From: Siphonodentalium dalli
Taxonomy: Eukaryota; Mollusca; Scaphopoda; Gadilida; Siphonodentaliidae
Direction: 5' to 3'
DNA length: 64,000 bases
NCBI GenBank assembly: GCA_032622095.1
Contig: CP136067.1
Coordinates: 61,080,893 to 61,144,892, forward strand
Made by a program: the position numbers and the translations under genes
Notes under the pieces: model-generated
The model's input: the letters and a program-made list of their open reading frames with translations, nothing else
What the model was told of the DNA's origin: nothing
The model's database searches: none
Shown here: positions 24,842 to 36,059 of the stretch, piece after piece
Position numbering within the stretch: position 1 is the stretch's first letter
How the letters are laid out: each line of letters opens with the position of its first letter

Positions 24842-25799
24842 AATTCCATGCCATTTCAGAACAAGCAGAAATTTGCAGACGTCAGGAAGCACTTTGGTGA
24901 GGCAATCAAGAGCATATGAAACTTGATTTATGTAAACAACTACAATGTGAACCCAATGAACAATTGCCATTTCTTTTGCAATTTGTGGCATGCAACAACA
25001 CCCAAGCAAACACAACACAAAATGCATACCAGTAGCATTATAATGACAATTTAACAGACTCAAAGTTGAAAATTGTAAACCAGAATTTATAATTCACATC
25101 TTTTAGCAGCATTTGTACTTTTATGTCTAAAATGGAAAACACTCAAGATCAAGTCAATGAACTTTATACTTAAAAGTGTCTATATCTACGGCACCGTAGA
25201 CAAAGCCAGTCTTTTACTTATGCCACATCTATATAATTTCATAACAAGTGGTGTTGAAAACTTATTGAAGCATTTTGGTTTAAACAAAATTCCTCCTCCA
25301 CTCAGATATGGTATAAAAGTTTCCCATAATTCATTTGAATGAACAAACTAACATTTTTTTGCCAAATTTCAAGTGGTGAGAAACTTAAAATATCACATGC
25401 TATTTTTCCATAAGATTTGGCCAGATTGGACACTATAGTTAGTATTGTTCATGACTTGGTATACGTTGGACTTAAAATAGTCTAACAAATAAAATCATGC
25501 AGTAAAAGACTAAAATTGCAAAGCAGATAAAATATAGAAATGTCAAGATAACAAAGACTATCATAGATATAAGTCTCGATAAAGAGCATTATTTAACGGT
25601 AAAAGAGACAACCTTATTATCAATATCAAGCATTTTCACATATCCAGCAATTTGATTGAAGGCAGTCCATCAGATTTACAGCTCTCCACAACGAAGGCAG
25701 TCTATACAGATGAGAGAATCATGATGACTGATTGTTCATCAGGAGAAACATCTGTGTCAGTCTTGATATGTAACTTCTTGTGAAGAAATAGTCTGTTAC
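24714..25799 (-). other. Probable HIPK 3' UTR, end uncertain
   Basis: The sequence after the HIPK stop codon has no further splice-compatible open frame. Reading the minus strand, I find no AATAAA or ATTAAA for about 1.08 kb; the first AATAAA is at 24719-24714, inside a repeat of the 'gaatatgaatccttctgc' family. If that signal is used, the UTR would be about 1.1 kb. This is a guess from one motif. Confidence 0.3.
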
Positions 25800-26148
25800 T
25801 CAAGCAAAATACTGATATTGCCTTGGTTTGGTGGGACTTAGTGAGTAGGTATATAATCCTCCTGATGATGGAGTTATCAGGTTTGTTGCCGCATATTGCG
25901 GATGAAATTGATAAGTGCCAGGCTGGATTGCAGAACCTGGAATCACTGGGTGCATATGTGCTGGCAACGGATGAGCTGTATAATGCAAATGTCTCGGGCT
26001 TTGGTGTGCTGGTGGTGGTGCCACATGTGGCGAAAACGGCCCAAATTGGCCAACTCCCGACGAAAGGGTCATTTGGGGCTGCTGGTGAGCCGCTGGAACG
26101 ATATAGTGTCGACCTGGGCTGCCTTGCAGAGTCTGTCCACGGAATTCC
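25800..26148 (-). CDS. HIPK: HIPK last coding exon: C-terminus and stop
   Basis: This 349-nt coding part enters in phase 2 and ends with TGA at 25802-25800. The acceptor is CAATTTTCTAG. The product is rich in His, Pro, Tyr and Ala (for example VAPPPAHQSPRHLHYTAHP). It ends GGLYTYSLSPTKPRQYQYFA. Vertebrate HIPKs end with YTGYPLSPAKVNQYPYI after a similar His/Ala/Pro-rich tail, so the end of the gene is secure. Open frames on the plus strand over this exon are shadows of it. Confidence 0.95.
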
Positions 26149-27154
26149 CTAGAAAATTGACAATAAGCACAATTAACTTTGTAGTAGAACTAAAATTTTG
26201 ATCAAGACAAACTAGCATGATCTGAGAACTTTTAATTTAATGGACATCGTATTGCTGATAAATCATAATCAGTCACATGCAACATAAGTTTACAAATTTG
26301 TCCAATCATGTCATTAAGCCTCAATTTGCAGCAATAATTATAAACAGGATCGAACACCCTAGGTAATGTTTAGTGATCGAGAAAACAATCACATCTTACA
26401 TCCATTTTGTCAAGCAGATAATTATCCAAATAATACTGAATGTGACTCATCAGTCTTTATAAAATATGTGCAAAATGTCATGAACACCAACTTATAATAA
26501 ATTTGCATTTAATTCAGTAATTGTCATGGAATGGTAAACATATTAGATGAATGAGGTGTCAACTTTGCATAACAAACATTCCAGTTTTCAGGAAAATCAG
26601 GATAGTTTAAACAGATTTAGCTTATTTAAAGATGAAAAATCAATTTACTATTTCGTCGGCCCAAGGCGTAAAAAATATTTGATTCGAGTTGAGTAAATCC
26701 ACCCATCAAAGCTCAAAGTTATCAAATGTCAATTTTTTAAATCTGTTGTTTTTCAACACATCGACTATTTGACGGCTTGGCAAATAGTCGAATGATCTAC
26801 ATCCAGCAATATATGGATATGCGCAGACGCCGTCGCAAAGTTTTGAAAAGTCATGCAATGTCACAGTTCGCCGTCACTTGGCACCGTGAATAATGCTATC
26901 GCAAATTAACATAGGAATATAACATGACGAAAAGTAACATCAACAACAACAAATAAGGTAAATTGGTATAGTTGATGTATGGATACATAACATATTCATA
27001 TTTACGAATCGGTAAGCATGTTTTAGTCATGCATATAGCATGTTATATAAATAACAGCATGCCGGTTACATGTGGAAATATGTTTGTTTTACATTTGTGA
27101 AGACATGTATGGAAGTTGCAAACCACACTCGTTCGTTGTACAAACTATCAAGAA
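26149..27154. other. HIPK intron, 5' portion before the HINE copy: nothing recognised
   Basis: Intron sequence between the last two coding exons. Short inverted stretch GACTATTTGACGGC / GCAAATAGTC near 26763-26792. Nothing else supportable. Confidence 0.5.
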
Positions 27155-27730
27155 ATGAAAGTGTCAATGACACTGTAGCTAAACTGTAGATCAACAATGT
27201 GTTAACAAGTCAATGGAGCGATGTGCCAGAAAAATTTGAGGCTCCCATCTAGAGGTGACTCCTATGATCAATATGAAGTTTGGTAATAATCAGAGGAGGG
27301 ATGTGGTCTGCAGGGTGTGATAAAAGAATTTAGTGATGCAAAGAGTAAAATCCAAGATGGCTGTCGGCGGCCGTGATTTTTGGCCAAATTACCCCAAAAT
27401 GACTCGTTCCCATCAACATGTCAATGTTAACATCCATGACAAATTTCATGATGACCAGACAAACAGTGCGTCCTGTAGCCCGTGCTAATGGATTGAATTT
27501 TGCAATCCAAGGTGGTCGCTGGCGACTATGTTTTTTTGCCGAATGACCCCAAAATTACTTGTTCCCATCAACATGGCAATGTCAACAGCCATGACAAATT
27601 TCATAATGAGGTTCGAACTGTAGTCCATGCTAAAGGAAATTGTTGATGGACATACACACACAGAGACGGGCGAAAGATACCAACCCAAGGCAATAGCTCA
27701 AACTTTACAAAGTAAGGTTGAGCTAAAAAT
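27155..27730 (+). mobile_element. Type-1 HINE/pearl-like element, two core units
   Basis: Leader GAAAGTGTCAATGACACTG at 27158 is followed by a GGCTCCCATCTAGAGGTGAC segment. Two core units begin near 27335 (AAAATCCAAGATGGCTGTC) and 27490 (GGATTGAATTTTGCAATCCA). A GACGGGCG stretch comes next, and the terminal hairpin TAGCTCAAACTTTAC/GTAAGGTTGAGCTA lies at about 27694-27725. Both ends are present, so this is a short complete copy inside a HIPK intron. Confidence 0.8.
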
Positions 27731-28090
27731 GTTATTATAGGACTTTCTCGGCAAATATGATATCATGCTTGGTATCATTGTCAGTATTTATTGGTGTTAC
27801 ACTAATTTAAAAAAATCCAAAGAATCAGGTTTTAGAACTTAATTGTTGTGAAAGATCCATATGAATAGAATCAGTTGACTTTTGTTCAAGTTATCATGCT
27901 AATGGCTATCAAAGTCCTTAATTCCGGTAAGAAAATTGGGTGAAGGGTTCAATTTTTTGTGTGCAACTTCCACACATGGTAATAAACTCACATACCAAAA
28001 TTGTCAAAATCCATCAATAACCGGCTAAGTGTTAAAGGATTAGGAGTCGAGTTTTTGAAGAAAAAAACTTAATAATAAAGGAAAACAAAC

Positions 28091-28724
28091 CTGTGAACTT
28101 CAACTTTTGGTGCAGCATTCAGCAGAAATGGCTGAGCTACAGGCACTCCACCATGCACGGGCGAAAGTTGACTAATGCCCATACCCAAATGCTGTGTGCT
28201 AACACTCAAGTTATCTGGGCGTTGTCGCAATGACGAATGAGCCGAGACATTATTTCCGTTAATAGCTTGTGTTGTGAACCTCTGAGGATGTGCTGCACCG
28301 GATCGTACAGTTGGCGAGACATATGCTAACTTCCCTTGAGCAACGGCTGAACTAATCTCAACTTCCAGTGGTGGAAGTTTCACTTCAACCTTTGGGCTCC
28401 TCGATAGATGCCGATGAATGTTTGTCTCTTGTTTTGGAATGTTTGCGGAGAATGGAACAACCCTGGCTTGTTCTCTTGGTTTCCTTGATGAAGAGTCTAT
28501 AGTGACATTAGGTGGGACGAGTGCCATTGATGCTGACAAATCTGTGTGCCCCATGCCACTGCCGAAAATGAATGAATCTGACACATTAACAGATGGCTTT
28601 TCGATTTCTTCATGCTTGATTGATGCAAATGAAATTGGTTTCCTCTGCTGTGGATGGCTGATGTTTACTCCTGGTTTTTCAGACAAGGCATTACCATAGC
28701 TACCAACAACTAAAGGAGATGATT
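28091..28724 (-). CDS. HIPK: HIPK exon k: long Ser/Pro-rich tail
   Basis: The 634-nt exon enters in phase 1 and leaves in phase 2. The acceptor is TATCTTTTTCAG and the donor CACAG|GTTTGT. It encodes about 211 residues of low-complexity Ser/Pro/Val-rich sequence, beginning SSPLVVGSYGNALSEKPG and ending NAAPKVEVH. It contains IKHE (fragment residues 526-529), which fits the SUMO-acceptor consensus, and two related PKVEV stretches (SPKVEVKLPP and APKVEVH). Vertebrate HIPK tails here are also Ser/His/Gln-rich and poorly conserved, so no residue-level homology is claimed. It is the longest open frame in the window, and phases fit on both sides. Confidence 0.88.
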
Positions 28725-29237
28725 CTGAAAAAGATAACTAACACATTGACTGAACTGGTAAGACACAGGAGAGGGTGTGTTAAAAATTATTAAAATATGA
28801 AAATACCGATACGATGAGGTATTATCATAACATTTTTTCATCTTTAAGGGGATGGCAGTAAGACAGTCTAGCCTGACTATGCCACCCCCTCGAATATACA
28901 ATATAATATTTGTCAAATATACTATGCATTAATATATACGTATATTGAAATAAAATATCCTATCCTATCCTAACCTTATTGACTAACCAACATGGTTCCT
29001 GCTCTCAATGACCAAATTAGCCATTGTAGACCATGAGGATGGAAAAACAAAGCTGTCCTAGCTCTGAAACTATTGATCTTCAACATAATTTTAGTAAATG
29101 TTGGAAGTTTAGGTGTCCATAAACACATTTCGCAAATGTTGCTAAAAATCATCAGTCCAATCATTTGAGAACTTTCAAAAGCATTATGTGTATGGGTACA
29201 CAAAAATATATGTACTGCCTATACTCGATATACATAC

Positions 29238-29317
29238 CGAAAGTTTCCAATGAACTTTGTGGTGCTGCTCTGCTGGATAGAATTTGACTGTTCAACCCTT
29301 CAGGATGGAGAAATTTC
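29238..29317 (-). CDS. HIPK: HIPK exon j
   Basis: This 80-nt exon enters in phase 2 and leaves in phase 1. The acceptor is ACAACTTCCAG and the donor TTCG|GTATGT. Only one frame is open, giving KFLHPEGLNSQILSSRAAPQ then SSLETF. It is Ser-rich with no known motif. It lies 75 bp from exon i, the shortest intron in the gene, and its outgoing phase fits exon k exactly. Confidence 0.78.
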
Positions 29318-29392
29318 CTGGAAGTTGTATTAAATATTGATATTAATGGATCAAATTAATATAGTGATGCATGTTGAATATATGTCACTAAC

Positions 29393-29545
29393 ACTAAAAC
29401 ATGCAAAGTATTTGGCCGAGAAGTGCTAACTTTAGTTTTCGGTTCACCAGCATAGATTGTTAGAGCAGGGTTTCCATTGGTACGGCTCTGTGTCTGTAGG
29501 ACAGCCTCATTCCCATTGCTGATGAACTGTGAGTCATACATGTAC
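29393..29545 (-). CDS. HIPK: HIPK exon i
   Basis: This 153-nt exon enters in phase 2 and leaves in phase 2. The acceptor is TTGAATTTAG. The donor is GT|GTTAGT, with T at +3 instead of purine. I chose this donor because it is the only full-length option that keeps the next exon open. The joined protein also reads NTLHVLVKFLHPEGL, comparable to HIPK2 SEVLVECDSL, preceded by NGNPALTIYAGEPKTK, comparable to GNPRTIIVPPLKTQ. The start MYDSQFISNGNEAVLQTQ is not recognisable in vertebrates. The exon is probably right; the exact 3' edge is less certain. Confidence 0.75.
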
Positions 29546-29639
29546 CTAAATTCAAATGCAATCTATCGTAAAAAATCCAGCTTCAAAGAGAGTGCTGTGG
29601 TTAAACAGAATGCTGGAGAAACAGAGCATCAATTGAGCA

Positions 29640-30340
29640 CTATGTGATAGGTACAGTGTAACCCTTTGAAATAAAAGCGCCAAAACGACAACGTAATGTT
29701 TGGTGTGCCATCAAAGAGCGACGTTCTACAGCATAAATACACATATGGAAGTGATGCAATGACAACAAAGAATGTCGGATTGCTGAGTATTGCACTAAAT
29801 CAACAATAGTATAGCAAGTAATTTATTTCACAATACTATGGAACAAACTACGAGTTCAATACATGTAGTTTGAATGATATCGCTGCTATAAATAGTTTCT
29901 GCAGAAAATCCCTGAAGTACACGCATGACACCACATCGCACCAATAGTTTTACGATTGACAGAATGATATCTCCTTTCGTTTTCAATGTTGATATTCTTG
30001 GAAATACCCAATTCAGTTATCCAATAACCAGTACCGATAGGTCAATTCATAGATGCTTTTAAATGTTTATTAATAAAACTTTAATTACTTTTAATTACTT
30101 GTCGGAATCTCTAAATTTGTCAACAATCAGTTGCTTCTTCAATAGTCTACAATTAGACGGCGGACTGACAAGCTTAATTTCATGATAAATGCTCTGGGTA
30201 TCGGGCCATGAATTAAAAAATAATGCACCCACGAAAATGATGGAAAGGCATCAACTTTCGTAATATACGTAGCTTTAATATATTGTTTACATACATTTTC
30301 TGATAGAGTGACAAATCGAAATTCTCTGGAAAACAACTCT
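29640..30340. repeat. Diverged copy of the interior of the hAT-like element at 45744-47213
   Basis: Between about 29880 and 30290 the order CGCTGCTATAAATAGTTTCT, AATAGTTTTACGATTGACAG, ATAGATGCTTTTAAATGTTT, AGACGGCGG and AATGCACCCACG-AAATGAT follows the order at 46668-47050. Indels and point changes are many. The ends were not found here. Confidence 0.6.
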
Positions 30341-30494
30341 CTGTTTACTTATAAATCATGCTGCATTGACATTCAACGGACCTCTGATATATGTATGCTT
30401 CATATCATCATGCTTGGAAAAGGCTGCCCTTTATGTTCATATAAGCAAAGCCTCCATTTTACCTAATCAGAAGACATGCGAGCAAGATAATTCC

Positions 30495-30622
30495 CGCTCA
30501 CGATTCTGGGCGTAAAGTGTGTTATAGAAGATCAAAGGAATGGGACTCGGTCCAAAACAGGCATCAATCCAACTGATATCCCAAGTAAAGCTGGTGTGGA
30601 CTGAGAAAACTTGGTCTATCAT
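30495..30622. repeat. Single arm of the 14578-15010 family
   Basis: GGGACTCGGTCCAAAACAGG, CCAACTGATATCCCAAG and AACTTGGTCTA match the right arm of the element ending at 15010. The opposite arm is absent. Confidence 0.7.
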
Positions 30623-30730
30623 ATCGTGAACACAAAATTACCAGTGAAACCAGGTGAAACGTGATAATTTTGAGGGGGATAAAAGAACTTGTTAAATGAC
30701 TATTTCCTATTTACAATGTATATCAACATT

Positions 30731-33390
30731 AAAACAAGAGGTGTGACTGTCCCAATGGGACTAAGGATACCCCCCGTGTTTTTAAAATACTAAGATGTTT
30801 CACATGTCAGGAAACAACAGTCCCCATTGTAGGCTCACAACCTTAACCCTCATCTTAAACCTATTGACCGAAAAATGTAGGAATAAAAGTTCCAAGTCGA
30901 AAAAGGGGAATAACTCCACACAAAAAAGTCGGACAGACATCATAATCACAGGTGCACAGGTTCCCATGGTACTAAATATCAGTGCCAAGATTAAAAAACA
31001 TTGACCTAAAAAATTTAAAGGATTTAGTCATACAAAGAGTAAAATCCAAGATGGCTGCTGGCGCCATGTTTTTTAGCCGAATGACCCCCAAAATGACTCG
31101 TTCCCATCTACATGTCAATATTAACATCCATGACAAATTTTATGATGATCAGACTAAAGGTACGACCTGTAGCCCGTGCTAAAGGATTTAGTCATACAAA
31201 GAGTAAAATCCAAGGTGGCTGCTGGCGGCCATGTTTTTTGGCTGAATGACCCCAAAATGACTCGTTCCCATCTACATGTCATTGTTAACATCCATGACAA
31301 ATTTCATGATGATCAGATAAACAGTACGACCTGTGGCCCGTGCTAATGGATTGAATTTTGAAACAAGGATGGCCACTGGCGGCCATGATTTTTGTCCGAA
31401 TGACCCCAAAATGACTCGTTCCCATCTACATTCCAATTTCAACAGCCATGACAAATTTTATGATGATCAGACTAAAGGTACGACCTGTAGCCTGTTCTAA
31501 AGGATTTAGTCATACAAAGAGTAAAATCCAAGACGGCTGCTGGCGGCCATGTTTTTTGGCCGAATGACCCCAAAATGACTCGTTCCCATCTACATGTCAT
31601 TGGTAACATCCATGAAAAATTTCATGATGATCTGACCAAAGGTACGACCTGTAGCCCGTGCTAAAGGATTTAGTCAAGCAAAGAGTAAAATCCAAGACGG
31701 CTGCTGGCGGCCATGTTTTTTGGCCGAATGACCACAAAATGACTCGTTCCAATCTACATGTCATTGTTAACATCCATGTCAAATTTTATGATGATCAGAC
31801 TAAAGGTATGACCTGTAGCCCGTGCTAAAGGATTTAGTCATACAAAGAGTAAAATCCAAGATGGCTGCTGGCGGCCATGTTTTTGGGCCGAATGACCCCA
31901 AAATGACTCGTTCCCATCTACATGTCAATATTAACATCCATGACAAATTTCATGATGATCAGACGAACAATGCGACCTGTGGCCCGTGCTAATGGATTGA
32001 ATTTTGAAAACAAAGATGGCCACTGGCGGCCATGTTTTTTGTCCGAATGACCCCAAAATGACTCGTTCCCATCTACATTCCAATTTCAACAGCCATGACA
32101 AATTTCATGATGATCAGACTAAAGGTACGACCTGTAGCCCGTGCTAAAGGATTTAGTCATACAAAGAGTAAAATCCAAGATGGCTGCTGACGGCCATGTT
32201 TTTTGCCCGAATAACCAAAAATGACTCGTTCCCATCTACATGTCATTGTTAACATCCATGACAAATTTTATGTTGATAGACTAAAGGTATGACCTGTAGC
32301 CTGTGCTAAAGGATTTAGTCATACAAAGAGTAAAATCCAAGATGGCTGCTGGTGGCCATGTTTTTGGGCCGAATGACCCCAAAATTACTCGTTCCCATCT
32401 ACATGTCAATATTAACATCCATGACAAATTTCATGATGATCAGACGAACAATGCGACCTGTGGCCCGTGCTAATGGATTGAATTTTGAAAACAAAGATGG
32501 CCACTGGCGGCCATGTTTTTTGTCCGAATGACCCCAAAATGACTCGTTCCCATCTACATTCCAATTTCAACAGCCATGACAAATTTCATGATTATCAGAC
32601 TAAAGGTACGACCTGTAGCCCGTGCTAAAGGATTTAGTCATACAAAGAGTAAAATCCAAGATGGCTGCTGGCGGCCATGTTATTTACCGGAATAACCCAA
32701 AAATTACTCGTTCCCATCTACATGTCAATATTAACATCCATGACAAATTTCATGATGATCAGACGAACAGAACGGCCTGTAGCCCGTGCTAATGGATTGA
32801 ATTTTGAAATCTAAGATGGTCACTGGCGGCCATGTTTTTTTCTCCGAATGACCCCAAAATGAATCATTCCGGTACAAATGTTGATGTCAACAGCTATGAC
32901 AAATTTCATAATGATCCGATCAAAGGTACGACCTGTAGCCTCTATTGTTGACGCCTTACGCACACACGGACGACAACGCCATGGCAATAGCTCAAACTTG
33001 AGCTAAAAAGGGGGATAACTCCACCAAAAATGTCGGACAGACATCATAATCACAGGTTCACAGGTTGCCTTGGTACTAAATATCTGTGCCAAGTTTTTTA
33101 AAAATTGACCAAAAAATGAAGGAATAAAAGCTTGGACAAAATTATACATGTTGCGAAAATTTTCAAAGTCGAAAAAGGGGGATAACTCCTCCAAAAAAAG
33201 TCCGACAGACGTCATAATCGCAGGTGCACAAGTTCCCATAGTGGTTCATGTCTGTGCCAAGTTTCATGGAAATTGATCTAAAAATGACTGAGACAAACTC
33301 CGGACAAATTTGTGTCCACAGACGGACGACGGATGGACAGACAAGCTGATTCCAGTATACCCCCCCTAACTTCGTTGTGGGGGGTATAAT
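30731..33390 (+). mobile_element. Type-2 HINE-like element, interrupted by a type-1 array
   Basis: It starts AAAACAAGAGGTGTGACTGT with AAGGATACCCCCC. Core units have AAAAAGGGG-ATAACTCC, GTCGGACAGACATCATAATC and ACAGGTTC-C. One unit lies left of the type-1 array (about 30898-31005) and two lie right of it (33003-33300). The 3' part has GACGGACGACGGATGGACAG and a strong terminal hairpin TATACCCCCC...GGGGGGTATA (33356-33389). The 3' end of another copy is at about 47560-47930. Confidence 0.75.
31005..33008 (+). repeat. Type-1 core array: 12 units of about 160 bp plus 3' end
   Basis: Two unit types alternate. Type A opens AGGATTTAGTCATACAAAGA and carries CCAAGATGGCTGCTGGCGGC. Type B opens AATGGATTGAATTTTGAAA and carries AAGATGGCCACTGGCGGCC. 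Both continue with GAATGACCCCAAAATGACTC and ATGACAAATTT-ATGATGATC. The order read is A A B A A A B A A B A B. After the last unit come ACACACGGACGACAACG and the hairpin TAGCTCAAACTTGAGCTA (32988-33005). The leader typical of this element is missing; the array starts directly inside a type-2 element. Confidence 0.9.
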
Positions 33391-34487
33391 GACATGAGAT
33401 TGATCACGAGAACATTAAATTATGATAATTATAGTGTTTCTTTCCATTTCGAGATAACTGAGTCTGCACATACGGTTGCAAACATAGCTTCAGTATTTCA
33501 ATGAAATATGAGTATGTTGATGGCAATAGATGTTCTAGTACACTTTTCAATAATAACTGCAAATTTTAAACCCACAAAAAGAGTTTTTCAGGTGTGAATT
33601 CAAGATTAATTTATCACCGGAAATATAATTAAGTGTGTTTATTCTTTGAACTTTCGTTAGGCCACAGTCGATTTTGACCAATAAATTAGGCCCTTCTTTC
33701 TGATTAGTCTAAGGAGCACTGGAAAATGATATTTTCCCAATCAATTTTTTTATCGCGATTCACACTAGATAGCTGAAAATAAAGTTCAGTTGGTGCAATT
33801 ATAAGCAATCAACATCGTTTTCAATGCACCACTGGGCGTATGGAAGCGTCAAGAAGCCAAACAACATACTTGGTATAGATATCGCTTTGCATTTTGATAG
33901 TTGACATTTAATTAACAGGAAGTTGTTTGGGAGCTGTTCCGAGTAACAATGCAACAAGGGATTTGATACACCAGAAAAGGAGATCTCACTTTATCGCATA
34001 TAATGCTGATAAGAAATTTTTGGGTAGATTCTTTTTATTTTATTTTTTTTGGTAAATTGAATAACAGTGAAGATACATATACCATGTTTGGATATACCAA
34101 GGATCGAGCATGAAAACAGTAAGCGAGTTCACAAACTGTTTTCATGCTCGATTTTTATAGTTTGTTCACTTGCCGACTGTTTTCAAGCTTGAATTCTTGA
34201 ATATCCAAATGAAGCGAGTAAGTTTATCTCCTATATATTGATTTATCAAATTCCTTCGGGATAAAGATACAACATAAGTATAGAAGTGTACTAGAGCTAA
34301 AGATACAGAAACCAAATCCAAACATAAGCACACATGATGGATGTAGTATTTAACTTAAGAAATTTTTTTTTTTCTGGAGAGAATTAATAGTGTTGGTACA
34401 TTTTAATGACCAGACTGGGGAAAATGGTGGTATGATTTGTATCTGTATTAAAAGCTGACATATATATTAATTAACAATATAACTTAC

Positions 34488-34703
34488 TCATTTTCTTCTT
34501 CACTGTCAGAGCTGATAGTTATAACACTAACAGCTGGACTGGGAGTATCAGCAATAACTATTGGTTGTCGCTTGTTGACCCAGTCATTGTGACTGACACG
34601 TAGTGCGTTGCCATATATAGGTATTGTGGAAAGCTCTGGAGGCGTGTTCTCTTTAACTCTCTTCTTGACAGGAGATAACTGAGAAGTAGTTTCTTTTGAG
34701 GAC
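34488..34703 (-). CDS. HIPK: HIPK exon h: RVKENTPP block and SUMO-interacting motif
   Basis: This 216-nt exon enters in phase 2 and leaves in phase 2. The acceptor is TAACTTTCAG and the donor GA|GTAAGT. It encodes a basic patch, SPVKKRVKENTPPELST, and then [20 protein letters not shown] followed by acidic DSEEENE. HIPK2 has SKRVKENTPP and [20 protein letters not shown] at the same place. In vertebrate HIPK2 the VSVITISSD stretch is the SUMO-interacting motif that directs the kinase to nuclear bodies. The hydrophobic core followed by Ser and acidic residues is retained in full, so the same role is likely here. Confidence 0.95.
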
Positions 34704-34866
34704 CTGAAAGTTATAAATTTTTTTTATCTTAATAGCCTTCACAGCCGATAATGATTTAAGTTGAATTACCGATACACTGATCTTAGCGCCAAGTTAAAAA
34801 ATGATAAGATTCCTGGTGGCAGTACGATGGGCCCAGGGTGAGTAATTATGGCCATCACTGTGACGT

Positions 34867-34920
34867 AGGGGCCTGCGATGCATCGAATTTCAATTCGATT
34901 TATCGATTCATCCCTCTCAA
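34867..34920 (+). mobile_element. Possible single terminal repeat of a hAT-like element
   Basis: TAGGGGCCTGCGATGCATCG followed by AATTCGATTTATCGATTC resembles hAT ends (YAGGG start). I could not find the matching inverted end nearby, so this is a solo end or a chance match. Confidence 0.35.
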
Positions 34921-35292
34921 TTGAATCGATTCGTTTTCAATTTTGAGTACCAGTTTCGCTCCGATTATTTCACAGAATCATAAGTACACTGCACGTTTCT
35001 AGTAGCAGGCATAGATCGATCATTTTACCGATAATCCAAAGCATTTAGTACATCAAATTCTAAAAAAAAATCCCGTGAAACAATTGAATATGTTGCCTAT
35101 CAAAATGCATGGACCATCATACTGGTAACTTTCTGTGTCGGGCACATCACAATAGAATAGTGATAACGCAACGCGAAAACCGCTAAAATGAGCGAAAGCT
35201 GAAAACTCAATTTTAAATGGATCCGTTTTTCATTTGATCAAACCAATAATCCTATATGGCAGTGAACTGTGGGTTGTCGAAATAACATCTAA

Positions 35293-36059
35293 GTTAAGAG
35301 CTGTCTAAGACAAGAGCTGATGAGTGAGCTCGGTAAGCTGACACCAACGACGACGACGACCGAAACTCAACAGCCAGCCAAACGACAGAAGACGAGTGCC
35401 CTGTTCAGTTTCATGGATGAAGTGCCAACTACACCGATCCTCACAACCGACAGTGATGAGGTTACGAAATATCTCCAGGAACTGTGCGTGCCCAGTGATA
35501 CCAGTCCACTCACATACTGGTGACTTAATTGTACGAACTTTCCTGGGTTAAGCCTGCTAGCTGCAAAGCACCTCTGTGTCCCTGCCTCATCAGCACCCGT
35601 TGAGCGGCTCTTCAGTATCATTGGCAAAGTATTCAGACCGGACAGGTGTCGAATGACAGATGACACATTCGAAAGAATGATGATGGTCAGGTGTAACCAC
35701 CACATCAAATGAACATCAAATGAACAATTTGTGCTAATGTGTAACCACCACATCAAATGAATAATTCGTGCTTATGTGCTCTACTTGTTTGATTGTTTTT
35801 GTTTACATTGTTTCACTGTGTTACATTATTTTGCTTTTATGTTCTATGTAATAATAGTATGTATCAATAAAGTTCATCAAACACAAATGACTTTCCTCCT
35901 TGAAGCTCTTCCCGAATCCCGATTTTCAGTAACCAAAAGTAATTGTAATTGAACCAATGTAATTGTAATTAATTACATTGCATTTTCAATGTAATTGTAA
36001 TTGACATATTTCAATGTAATTGTAATTAATTACATTGCAATGTAATTGACCAAACCCTG
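35293..36059 (+). mobile_element. Deleted hAT transposon nested in the LINE
   Basis: The insert is bounded by CATCTAA (35286-35292) and CATCTAAC (36060-36067), matching 7 of 8 bases of the duplicated target. The right end, read inward, is CAGGGTTTGGTCAATTACAT, a typical hAT terminal repeat, followed by runs of TGTAATTGTAATT. The left end has lost its CAGGG repeat. It contains the hAT transposase C-terminal remnant and a polyadenylation-like CAATAAAG near 35865. Confidence 0.82.
35320..35712 (+). pseudogene. hAT transposase remnant (C-terminal dimerisation domain)
   Basis: The frame begins MSELGKLTPTTTTTETQQPA, includes AKRQKTSALFSFMDE and SDEVTKYLQELCVPSDTSPL, then YW and an in-frame TGA at 35521-35523. 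It continues in the same frame as NCTNFPGLSLLAAKHLCVPA, then SSAPVERLFSIIGKVFRPDR and a stop at 35710-35712. The order 'W...N...FP.L..LA...L..PA.SAP.ER.FS..G' is the hallmark hAT dimerisation region found in ZBED/Ac/Hermes-type transposases. The catalytic RNase H domain is missing, so it cannot act as a transposase. Confidence 0.88.

Noticed and set aside
25823-26201. Plus-strand open frames of 109 and 101 codons
   Set aside because: They lie opposite the last HIPK exon, whose minus-strand protein matches the family; these are shadows.
27600-27630. tRNA B-box-like GGTTCGAAC
   Set aside because: It is a variant of GGTACGACC, which occurs in every type-1 unit; there is no A box at proper spacing and no cloverleaf.
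28418-28699. Plus-strand open frame of 93 codons
   Set aside because: It is antisense to HIPK exon k and has no recognisable features.
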